Assembly: GCA_003509805.1 (NCBI GenBank)
Contig: DOMV01000448.1
Span: forward strand, 245 to 5,566
DNA length: 5,322 bases
Direction: 5' to 3'
Source of the DNA: Planctomycetaceae bacterium
GTDB taxonomy: Bacteria; Planctomycetota; Planctomycetia; Pirellulales; Thermoguttaceae
Each line of letters begins with the position of its first letter. The stretch's first letter is position 1. A program made the position numbers and the translations under genes. The notes below the pieces were generated by a model. It was not told where the DNA came from. It saw nothing but the letters and a program-made list of their open reading frames with translations, and searched no databases. Positions 1 through 5,322 of this stretch are shown piece after piece.

Positions 1-23
1 CGCTTGCCGCTCGAACGATCCGC

Positions 24-41
24 GTTAATACTTACATTAAC
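24..41. repeat. Short AT-rich inverted repeat
   Basis: GTTAAT and ATTAAC form perfect 6-bp arms around a 6-base centre in otherwise GC-rich sequence. It could be a regulator site or promoter-proximal element for something beyond the left edge, or chance. The surrounding 1-200 stretch shows no credible gene. It has only one other long-loop inverted repeat (GAATGTC 82-88 with GACATTC 111-117) and no T-tracted terminator for pyrC that I can support. Confidence 0.3.
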
Positions 42-166
42 ACAAGTTGCGGGCGAGTGAGTGCGGCAGGCCGACTTGACCGAATGTCCGCTTTCACCGC
101 GTTTCCAGTAGACATTCAATCTCGGGATCGGGACCTCGGCTTGGCCTGGATTTGGTGCGAACGAGG

Positions 167-213
167 CACTACGATTTTAATGCACCACGATTTTAATGCA
201 CTATGATTTGATG
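167..213. repeat. Tandem 16-bp repeat overlapping the pyrC stop codon
   Basis: Two nearly identical 16-bp units, CACTACGATTTTAATG (167-182) and CACCACGATTTTAATG (183-198), differ at one position. They are followed by a diverged 15-bp third unit, CACTATGATTTGATG (199-213). The third unit contains the last codons and the TAG stop of pyrC on the minus strand (201-203). The other two lie just downstream of the gene. The likely origin is local duplication of the 3' end of pyrC by replication slippage. No function is evident. Confidence 0.8.
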
Positions 214-1469
214 ATACGACCACGAACGATCACGGTTTCCGCCTTTCCTCGCAATTCCCAGCCGAGATAGGGGGAGTTTTTGCTTTTGCCGCGAAAACTC
301 TCCTTGGTAACCGTCCAGCGTTTTTCCGGGTCGATCAACGTAATATCCGCATCCGCACCGATTTGCAGCGTTCCCTTGGGTATCCCGAGAATCCTGGCCG
401 GATTTGTCGACATTTTTGCGATCAGTGTCGGCCAATCGAGAAGCCCGGGCTCGATAAGTTTGATCCCGACAACGCCCAGCGCGGTTTCAAGGCCGATGAT
501 CCCGAACGGAGCCCGATCAAGCTCCTGCATTTTTTTCTCGGCGGCATGGGGAGCGTGATCGGTCGCAATCGCGTCGATAGTCCCATCCCGCAGTCCTTCG
601 ATGCAAGCCTCAAGGTGATCCCGGCTTCGCAGCGGGGGACTCATCTTGAAATGGGAATCGAACGAACGCAACGATTCATCGGTAAGCGTCAAATGATGCG
701 GGGTGATTTCCGCCGTTACCCGAACTCCCCGTTCTTTGGCTCGACGAATCGCCTGAACCGCCCCGCCGGTCGACACATGCATGACGTGCAACCGGCCGCC
801 GGTCAGCTCCGCAAGTGTGATATCTTGAACGATCATCACATCTTCGGCGGCGGCAGGCATTCCTCTCAACCCGAGCTGCAGGGAGACGGCCCCCTCGTGC
901 ATCACCCCCCCTTTGGTCAGCGAAGTCACCTCCGGATGGGAAAGAAGCGGTTTGTCGAACATCCGGCAATATTCAAAAGCCCGGCGCGTCAATTCCGCGT
1001 CTTCAACGGGAGCCCCATCGTCGCTACAGGCAATCGCCCCGGCTTCGAAGAGTTGCCCAAGCTCCGCAAGCTCCTTCCCTTCCCGCCCTTTGCTGATACA
1101 ACATATCGCATAGACATTGCATCGGTCGGCCCTCATCGCTTTTTGACGGACGAATTCGACCATCGCTTGCGAATCGATCGGCGGAGTCGTGTTCGGACAG
1201 CAAACAATCGTCGTAAAGCCTCCGAAAATCGCCGCTTGTGTTCCCGTGTCGATCGTCTCGTCCTCCTCTTTTCCCGGTTCGCGGAGATGGACGTGCATAT
1301 CGACGAATCCGGGAGACACGATCCGGCCGGCGGCATCGATGATCTCGTCGCCCGATTGCGGTGAACCGTCGTATGACACGATTTTCACGCCGTCGGTTCG
1401 AAGGGAACCGATCCGGTCAAGGTTTTGCGAAGGATCGATCAGGCGGCCGTTTTGAATAAAAAGAGACAT
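201..1469 (-). CDS. pyrC: Dihydroorotase, class I (PyrC)
   Basis: Zinc-dependent cytoplasmic amidohydrolase that interconverts N-carbamoyl-L-aspartate and L-dihydroorotate, the third step of de novo pyrimidine synthesis. The 422-residue product has the usual class I length. Visible motifs are DMHVHLREPG at 57-66 (metal ligands H59 and H61, substrate-binding R63), CPNT at 91-94, SDDG at 149-152 (the class I aspartate ligand), SHPE at 177-180 (H178), HVST at 231-234 (H231) and ATDHAPH at 302-308 (catalytic D304). All expected ligands are present, so this looks like an active enzyme rather than the inactive pseudo-dihydroorotase some bacteria keep beside PyrB. The ATG at 1469 is chosen because the protein then begins MSLFIQNGRLID, as family members do. 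A TTG at 1502 would add 11 residues without family character. Neither start has a convincing ribosome-binding site. No pyrB lies upstream: the next gene there is divergent. The stop codon lies inside a short tandem repeat. Confidence 0.96.
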   Translation of the reverse strand: MSLFIQNGRLIDPSQNLDRIGSLRTDGVKIVSYDGSPQSGDEIIDAAGRIVSPGFVDMHVHLREPGKEEDETIDTGTQAAIFGGFTTIVCCPNTTPPIDSQAMVEFVRQKAMRADRCNVYAICCISKGREGKELAELGQLFEAGAIACSDDGAPVEDAELTRRAFEYCRMFDKPLLSHPEVTSLTKGGVMHEGAVSLQLGLRGMPAAAEDVMIVQDITLAELTGGRLHVMHVSTGGAVQAIRRAKERGVRVTAEITPHHLTLTDESLRSFDSHFKMSPPLRSRDHLEACIEGLRDGTIDAIATDHAPHAAEKKMQELDRAPFGIIGLETALGVVGIKLIEPGLLDWPTLIAKMSTNPARILGIPKGTLQIGADADITLIDPEKRWTVTKESFRGKSKNSPYLGWELRGKAETVIVRGRIIKS

Positions 1470-1560
1470 GAAATCAAATGAACGAAAACCCTGTGAGCGC
1501 AAACCCTTACGATACCGACAATCCCTGAAACTTCCTGAAGGGCAAACGGGCGGTTCGAAA

Positions 1561-1581
1561 GTCGGCTTCGGGAAATTTCAA
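1561..1581. repeat. 21-bp direct repeat, intergenic copy
   Basis: This 21-base string, which contains GGCTTCGGGAAATTTC, is identical to positions 3077-3097 inside the STN-like gene and in the same orientation. Similarity continues on both sides. Upstream both copies have CGAAA, with one extra G in the coding copy. Downstream both have CTTTC after a three-base difference. It contains the 8-bp palindrome GAAATTTC and a possible CGAA/TTCG stem. A 21-bp exact match within 5.3 kb is very unlikely by chance. Confidence 0.8.
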
Positions 1582-1682
1582 TGGCTTTCAGTTTACCCAC
1601 GACTCAACCGGCTTCGGTAGAAAACCCCTTTGTCGCCATGCGTTTTTTCCCAACAAACACCATCCGGCACAATAATTGGCAT

Positions 1683-1710
1683 TTTACCCGGGAACAAAAA
1701 AAGATACAAT
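1683..1710 (+). promoter_or_regulatory. Candidate sigma-70-type promoter for the STN-like gene
   Basis: TTTACC (1683-1688, four of six matches to TTGACA) and TACAAT (1705-1710, five of six matches to TATAAT) are separated by 16 bases in a locally AT-rich stretch. Transcription would begin near 1717 and leave a leader of about 130 bases before the GTG start at 1848. The prediction rests on consensus matching only. Planctomycete promoters are often weak matches, so it is tentative. Confidence 0.4.
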
Positions 1711-1716
1711 GGGGCC

Positions 1717-1746
1717 GAAAATGCTCGAAAATGTTCAAAAATGTTC
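1717..1746. repeat. Three 10-bp direct repeats just downstream of the candidate promoter
   Basis: GAAAATGCTC (1717-1726), GAAAATGTTC (1727-1736) and AAAAATGTTC (1737-1746) are consecutive, with an exact 10-bp period. That period places the same face of each unit on one side of the helix. The first unit starts about where transcription from the candidate promoter would begin. This could be an operator array, an early-leader RNA element or a slippage product. Confidence 0.75.
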
Positions 1747-1748
1747 TC

Positions 1749-1762
1749 GGAACTGCGGTTCC
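1749..1762 (+). other. Small perfect hairpin in the leader
   Basis: GGAAC and GTTCC can pair around the tetraloop TGCG, immediately after the 10-bp repeats. There is no T-tract after it, so it is not an intrinsic terminator. If transcribed from the candidate promoter it would lie about 30 to 45 bases into the leader RNA. The stem is only five base pairs, so it may be fortuitous. Confidence 0.35.
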
Positions 1763-1847
1763 CGACTCGCGACGCCTTCTCGCAACACCGCCTCACATTC
1801 GATTTTCAGCCTGAAGACCCCAAAAGACATTCAACCTTTCGGATCGC

Positions 1848-3920
1848 GTGTTTACGATTACTTGTACCACCTGCAATGCGAAAATCGCCGTTAAAAACGA
1901 GGCGTTGATCGGGCAGATTATCGCCTGTCCCAAATGCGGTGGAATGGTCCTGGTCGAACCCCCCACCCGGAAAATCGTCGAAACCACGAATCCGCCTGAC
2001 CCTGGTCATCACCGCGACGAAACCCTCCCGGAACCGAAACCGCCGGCGGAAACGTTCGCCCGGATGCCTCCGCCGCCTCCCGTCACGCCGTCGTCCGCGA
2101 CCCCTGCCGAAGGGGGCTTGCCTCCTGAAATCTCGCGGCAGGAAGCCCGGTTGCGAAAAATACTGCTGCAACTTTTGGTTGTTGCAATTGTCCTGCTGTT
2201 GCTCGGGAGTGTTTTGGTCCTTTTTTTCGGAGGAGAAGCCGACCCGGCGGCCGTTCCCCTTCCACCGGGCCTCACTTCCACGGTATCCGATGAACCGGAG
2301 GATCGTGTCGACGTTGAAACCGTCCCGGCAGACGATCCGGCAGACGTTCCGGTGAACGATATGGGAGACGATAGGAACCTTCCGGTCGATCAACCAGGCT
2401 CGCAAACAACGGAGACGTCCGTCGAACCGGAGATGATCCCGGAAAGAGAGGACGAAAACGACGACAACGGTTCCGACGCCATCCCGGATGGGCCGGATGC
2501 GAAGGAAGAACCGCCTGCGGACCCCGCGGAGGAAACGGCCGATCCCCGATCGGCGCAGGAACGTCAAAATCGGCTGGTTCGATTGTTGCAACCGCGACGT
2601 GATGATACGGCCGCTTTGGTCGCGATTGCGCCCCGGCTGGAATGGATGCTGGGAAAATTCCAATTCGAAAATCTCCCGCTCTATGAAGTCGTCCGCACAC
2701 TTTCCGGACTGATCGACGTACCGGTCACTTTCGATCTCGCTTCGCTTTCCACGGTCGGCGTTTCCGTCGAGGATCGGATTTCCGCGAATCTGGAAAATCG
2801 CACTGTCCGGGAAACGCTCGAATCGCTGCTGGAACCGCGGCAACTGCGTTTTTTCATTAGAAACGGAGGCATTACGATTGCCGGGCCTCCCGATCCCGTT
2901 GAGGAACACCGTTTTGCCGTCGAGGACCTGCTTGCCACGATCCCGCCCGAACGGTTGACCGACATGCTTTTTACGCTTGTCCGGCCGGATTTTCTACCGA
3001 AGCCGGTTGAGCTTTCCGCATATCCGCCGATTCACCTTCCGGGCAGGGTTGTTTCCGGTGGGCAAGTTCCCGAAAGGTCGGCTTCGGGAAATTTCAACCG
3101 CTTTCCGTATCAGTCCGATGACGGACAAGCCGTTGATACAGTACCCGTCGACGCCGGGCTCGTTGACGCGGCGCCCCAGGACGGACATCACGGGGAAATC
3201 GCGTTGTTCGACAACCGGGAAATCCGTTTGCGCGGCAATCGGGCAACCGCCGACCGGGTGCTCAAAGTGCTTGAAATGCTTCGCGTTCTCCGGGAATTGC
3301 CCCAACAATCCGAAATGAGCGGCGAAACCCTGACGCCGGAAGCGTTCGGTTGGGATACGGTTCGCCGGCCGTTCACGCTGAATTATTTTCGCCCCGTCCC
3401 GCTTGTCGAGGCGGTCGCCCTGATCGAAACGAATGCGCCGTTGATCGCCCTGGTCGATTACGACGCTCTTTCACAGTCCGGGGCGTCGATCAAGGAGCTG
3501 GTTTCGACCGTGCATTGCGACGACGGAACGCTCGACGATGCGCTCACCGGCCTGCTGGATTCGGTGGAAGCGTTTCCGCTTTCCTACAGGATCGTCGCCA
3601 AAAACATGATCGAAATCAGTACGCCGTCCGATTTGGGGACGCCTTCGAAAATGTCGCTCGAACCGCATTTGCTTCCTCTAAGCATTCGGACGCTTTCCGA
3701 TCCGGAAAAAAACGACGCGATCGAATCGTTCCTCCGAATGATCCGGGCAACCTTGGAACCGGAGAGTTGGCAATCCGCCGGGAATCCGTTCGGAGGAGCG
3801 ATCTGCGTCGACGAAGGGACAAAAACGTTGTTCGTCCGGCAAAGCCAGCCTCTCCAGCGCCGGCTGCGTCGTATTATCGCAGAGATGGACGCCGAACCGA
3901 ACACGCCCGGAGCGGAGTAG
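1848..3920 (+). CDS. Membrane-anchored zinc-ribbon protein with two STN/secretin-N-like modules
   Basis: 690-residue protein of unknown function; I recognise the architecture but not a named family. Residues 1-36 form a zinc ribbon (C6xxC9, C27xxC30, ending ACPKCGG). Residues 40-100 are proline-rich and 105-127 are one hydrophobic membrane segment. Residues 130-235 are an Asp/Glu/Pro-rich linker. Residues 271-347 resemble an STN/secretin short domain (FQFENLPLYEVV...) and 351-484 a secretin-N-like domain with an inserted low-complexity loop (about 392-446). Residues 509-595 (FTLNYFRPVPLVEAV...) and 602-682 look like a second copy of the same pair. No secretin barrel follows. The zinc ribbon should be cytoplasmic and the rest outside the inner membrane. 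The GTG start is supported because an in-frame TGA at 1812-1814 precedes it and no ATG, GTG or TTG lies between; there is no clear Shine-Dalgarno. It stands alone, divergent from pyrC and convergent with cysW. It might be an anchor or scaffold of a secretion or envelope complex, which is speculation. Confidence 0.85.
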   Translation: MFTITCTTCNAKIAVKNEALIGQIIACPKCGGMVLVEPPTRKIVETTNPPDPGHHRDETLPEPKPPAETFARMPPPPPVTPSSATPAEGGLPPEISRQEARLRKILLQLLVVAIVLLLLGSVLVLFFGGEADPAAVPLPPGLTSTVSDEPEDRVDVETVPADDPADVPVNDMGDDRNLPVDQPGSQTTETSVEPEMIPEREDENDDNGSDAIPDGPDAKEEPPADPAEETADPRSAQERQNRLVRLLQPRRDDTAALVAIAPRLEWMLGKFQFENLPLYEVVRTLSGLIDVPVTFDLASLSTVGVSVEDRISANLENRTVRETLESLLEPRQLRFFIRNGGITIAGPPDPVEEHRFAVEDLLATIPPERLTDMLFTLVRPDFLPKPVELSAYPPIHLPGRVVSGGQVPERSASGNFNRFPYQSDDGQAVDTVPVDAGLVDAAPQDGHHGEIALFDNREIRLRGNRATADRVLKVLEMLRVLRELPQQSEMSGETLTPEAFGWDTVRRPFTLNYFRPVPLVEAVALIETNAPLIALVDYDALSQSGASIKELVSTVHCDDGTLDDALTGLLDSVEAFPLSYRIVAKNMIEISTPSDLGTPSKMSLEPHLLPLSIRTLSDPEKNDAIESFLRMIRATLEPESWQSAGNPFGGAICVDEGTKTLFVRQSQPLQRRLRRIIAEMDAEPNTPGAE
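3077..3097. repeat. 21-bp direct repeat, coding copy
   Basis: Second exact copy of the 21-base string at 1561-1581. Here it encodes residues about 410-417 (RSASGNFN) of the STN-like protein. It falls in a Gly/Ser/Asp-rich stretch (about 392-446) that interrupts the first secretin-N-like domain and looks like an inserted loop. This fits a short repeat inserted where the protein tolerates it, or a segment copied from the coding region into the intergenic region. Confidence 0.8.
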
Positions 3921-4011
3921 AAACCCGCGATGCCCCCCGTTTTCGATTGATGCAAGCCGAGATCGCACCAGCGTGAAACGACCGGGATTTACGCAAAACT
4001 CCGGCCACTGC

Positions 4012-4033
4012 GCCGCATTCCCGGCTTTTGTTT
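4012..4033 (+). terminator. Weak candidate intrinsic terminator
   Basis: GCCG and CGGC can pair around a six-base loop and are followed by TTTTGTTT. This is a minimal terminator shape about 90 bases past the stop of the STN-like gene. The four-pair stem is short for an intrinsic terminator. The rest of the 3921-4047 convergent gap shows nothing stronger in either direction. Pairing CCCG (4020-4023) with CGGG (4034-4037) is an equally weak alternative that would serve cysW. Confidence 0.25.
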
Positions 4034-4047
4034 CGGGCAAAAAGCGA

Positions 4048-4890
4048 TCAATCCTCCGTTTCGGCGGTTTTTCGTTCGACGACCGCTTTCACGATAAGGG
4101 TGAGAACGCCGAGCATCGCGAGAATGGAAGCGACCGCGAAAGGCGCGTGGACGCCGCTGCTGAAATCCTGGTACAAACCTTCGATATGGAGCGGCAAGGT
4201 GCTGCGCACGCCCCCGGAAACGACCGCGACGGCCCCGAATTCCCCCATGGCCCTCGCGTTGCACAGGATCACGCCGTAGAGAAGCGCCCATTTCACATTC
4301 GGGAGCGTGACCCGCCAAAAGATATGCCAACCCCGGGCTCCCAACATGCGGGCGGCCAACTCCTCTTCGATGCCCTGCGCCTGCATGATCGGCAACAACT
4401 CGCGAACGACGAAGGGAAAGGTGACGAACATCGTCGCGATGACGATCCCGGGCGTCGCGAAAAGAATTTTGACATGGTGCCCGTCCAGCCAGGCGCCCAG
4501 CGAACTCTGCAAACCGAACAGGTAGACGAACAGGAGTCCGGCAATGACGGGTGAAACGGCGAACGGCAGATCAATCAGGGTCAAAAGAACGCTTTTTCCC
4601 CAAAATTGAAATTTCCCCAGGCACCAGGCGGCGGCGATTCCGAAAATCACATTGGCCGGGACCGCGATTCCCGCTGAAAAAAGCGTCAACCGCACCGCAG
4701 CCGCCGTTCTCGGATCGGTAAGTGACGCGAAATAGGCGACCATGCCGCTCGAAAACGCTTTCACGAAAATCATGAGCAGCGGCAGGAGCAGGAAGACGGT
4801 CAGGAAAACGATCGCGAAACCGATCAGCAGACAGCGAACCCAAAACGGTTCGGTGATCGGCGTGCCGGGGTTGTTCGATGTTTTTTTCAT
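4048..4890 (-). CDS. cysW: Sulfate/thiosulfate ABC transporter permease CysW
   Basis: Inner-membrane permease subunit that pairs with CysT to form the channel of the sulfate/thiosulfate importer, driven by the ATPase CysA and fed by a periplasmic binding protein. The 280-residue product is close to the family's usual length. Six hydrophobic segments lie near 20-43, 66-90, 101-126, 146-163, 201-222 and 248-271. Family signatures are LIDLPFAVSPVIAGLL (105-120), the EAA-loop that contacts the ATPase (about 175-198: EEELAARMLGARGW then VTLPNV), ARAMGEFGAVAVVSG (212-226) and TLPLHIEGLY (231-240). These fit CysW rather than the molybdate permease ModB. The ATG at 4890 gives a short charged N-terminus (MKKTSNN) with only a weak ribosome-binding site. 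It lies 54 bases after the cysT stop, so the two are probably co-transcribed. No cysA follows: the next gene is convergent. Confidence 0.94.
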   Translation of the reverse strand: MKKTSNNPGTPITEPFWVRCLLIGFAIVFLTVFLLLPLLMIFVKAFSSGMVAYFASLTDPRTAAAVRLTLFSAGIAVPANVIFGIAAAWCLGKFQFWGKSVLLTLIDLPFAVSPVIAGLLFVYLFGLQSSLGAWLDGHHVKILFATPGIVIATMFVTFPFVVRELLPIMQAQGIEEELAARMLGARGWHIFWRVTLPNVKWALLYGVILCNARAMGEFGAVAVVSGGVRSTLPLHIEGLYQDFSSGVHAPFAVASILAMLGVLTLIVKAVVERKTAETED

Positions 4891-4944
4891 GACCGGGTAG
4901 GCGACTCAAAAATACGCGATTCAAACGACCGGGATGACGGAAGA

Positions 4945-5322
4945 TTAGCGCGAAACCAAAAATTTGCGGTTGCCCCACATTTGAAGGAGGTTGATGATCA
5001 ACAGCAGCGCAAAGGAGGTAAGGAGCATGACAAGCGCGATCGCCGAACAGGTCCGGGTTCCGTCGGTCTGGCTGAGCTGAACGAAAATCAGTTGGGAAAC
5101 GATCTCCGTTTTCATGATCTCTCCGCCGCCGACGATGAAAATGACGCTCCCGAATTCCCCGAGCGCCCGCGCGAACGCCATCGCGAAACCGGTCAACACG
5201 GCCGGACGCACCGTCGGCAAAATGACGCTCCAAAAGGTCCGGCACCGGGTCGCCCCCAGGCTTGCCGCCACTTCCTCGTACTCCGCTTCCAGGTCCTCCA
5301 GGGCCGGTTGAACGGCCCGGAC
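4945..5322 (-). CDS. cysT: Sulfate/thiosulfate ABC transporter permease CysT, C-terminal part
   Basis: The C-terminal 125 residues of the second membrane subunit of the sulfate importer (also called CysU); the start lies beyond the right edge of the window. The visible part opens with VRAVQPALEDLEAEYEEVAA and continues into SLGATRCRTFWSVILPTVRP, the EAA-loop that docks on the ATPase. It then has ARALGEFGSVIFIVGG, the paired signature of CysT/CysW permeases, and TEIVSQLIFVQLSQ. A final hydrophobic helix (AIALVMLLTSFALLLIINLL) precedes a short basic tail ending in SR. The VRxVQPxLEDLxxEYEE stretch matches what I recall of the E. coli protein closely, which separates it from ModB. Nothing suggests a broken gene: the frame is open to the window edge and ends in TAA at 4945-4947. 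It is followed by cysW after 54 bases. Confidence 0.93.
   Translation of the reverse strand, partial: VRAVQPALEDLEAEYEEVAASLGATRCRTFWSVILPTVRPAVLTGFAMAFARALGEFGSVIFIVGGGEIMKTEIVSQLIFVQLSQTDGTRTCSAIALVMLLTSFALLLIINLLQMWGNRKFLVSR

Larger units (their letters stand above)
1470..1847. other. Divergent intergenic region between pyrC and the STN-like gene
   Basis: This 378-base stretch separates two genes that point away from each other, so it should carry the promoters of both. I find no believable small gene: the open frames through it have no family character or ribosome-binding site. Its left half contains one copy of a 21-bp sequence repeated inside the rightward gene (1561-1581). The right half has a candidate rightward promoter, a 10-bp-period triple repeat and a small hairpin, each listed separately. 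I could not find a minus-strand promoter for pyrC that stood out from background. Confidence 0.7.

Noticed and set aside
363..1364. Long open frame on the plus strand, antisense to pyrC
   Set aside because: It lies wholly opposite a clear enzyme gene, its translation shows no family motif and is rich in Arg, Gly and Pro, as expected from reading a GC-rich gene backwards.
1676..1710. TTGGCA as the -35 element for the TACAAT box
   Set aside because: The spacer would be 23 bases, too long for a sigma-70 promoter; TTTACC with a 16-base spacer fits better.
1581..1814. Possible 77-residue small protein in the divergent intergenic region
   Set aside because: It has no ribosome-binding site and no recognisable motif, and it crosses the candidate promoter and the 10-bp repeats.
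110..1835. Shared AGACATTCAA at about 110-119 and 1826-1835
   Set aside because: A 10-bp match is expected by chance several times in a window this long, and the first copy is not followed by a gene.
1806..2909. Long open frame on the minus strand, antisense to the STN-like gene
   Set aside because: The translation is dominated by Arg and Phe runs from the complement of GAA/TCG-type codons. The plus-strand frame has the zinc ribbon, membrane helix and ordered domains.
3973..4554. Open frame on the plus strand, antisense to cysW
   Set aside because: It overlaps a well-recognised permease and has no recognisable domain, only charged low-complexity sequence.
4605..4616. Inverted third copy of the 21-bp repeat inside cysW (TTGAAATTTCCC)
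   Set aside because: Only 12 bases match and they encode the GKFQF segment in a region where CysW proteins have similar residues, so coincidence is more likely.

Overview
The window (5,322 bases, moderately GC-rich) looks like a chromosomal segment of a bacterium, most likely a member of the Planctomycetota. The main evidence is the central protein. It has a short N-terminal CxxC/CxxC zinc ribbon, a single membrane segment, a long acidic and proline-rich linker, and two rounds of secretin-N/STN-like domains. I associate that architecture with planctomycete genomes. Gene starts lack clear Shine-Dalgarno sequences and the genes are loosely packed, which fits. The phylum call is inference, because no rRNA or marker gene is present. 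I see no tRNA, rRNA, CRISPR array, insertion sequence or phage gene.

Layout. Positions 1-200 hold no gene, but contain a small AT-rich inverted repeat and a tandem 16-bp repeat that runs into the end of pyrC. Positions 201-1469 (minus) encode a complete class I dihydroorotase, PyrC. Positions 1470-1847 form a divergent intergenic region with a plausible promoter for the rightward gene, a three-unit 10-bp repeat directly after it, a small hairpin, and one copy of a 21-bp repeat whose second copy lies inside the rightward gene. Positions 1848-3920 (plus) encode the 690-residue membrane-anchored STN/secretin-N-like protein. Positions 3921-4047 are a convergent intergenic gap. Positions 4048-4890 (minus) encode the sulfate permease CysW. 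Positions 4945-5322 (minus) encode the C-terminal part of its partner CysT (CysU), whose start lies beyond the right edge.

How the genes relate. CysT and CysW are the two membrane subunits of one sulfate/thiosulfate ABC importer and are co-oriented with a 54-bp gap, so they are probably one operon. The ATPase gene cysA does not follow cysW here, as it does in the classic cysPTWA order. PyrC serves de novo pyrimidine synthesis and has no visible pathway partner in the window. The central gene has no functional link to its neighbours that the sequence shows. It is the least understood item and the best candidate for something undescribed, although it looks like a lineage-specific membrane protein rather than a recognisable multi-gene system.
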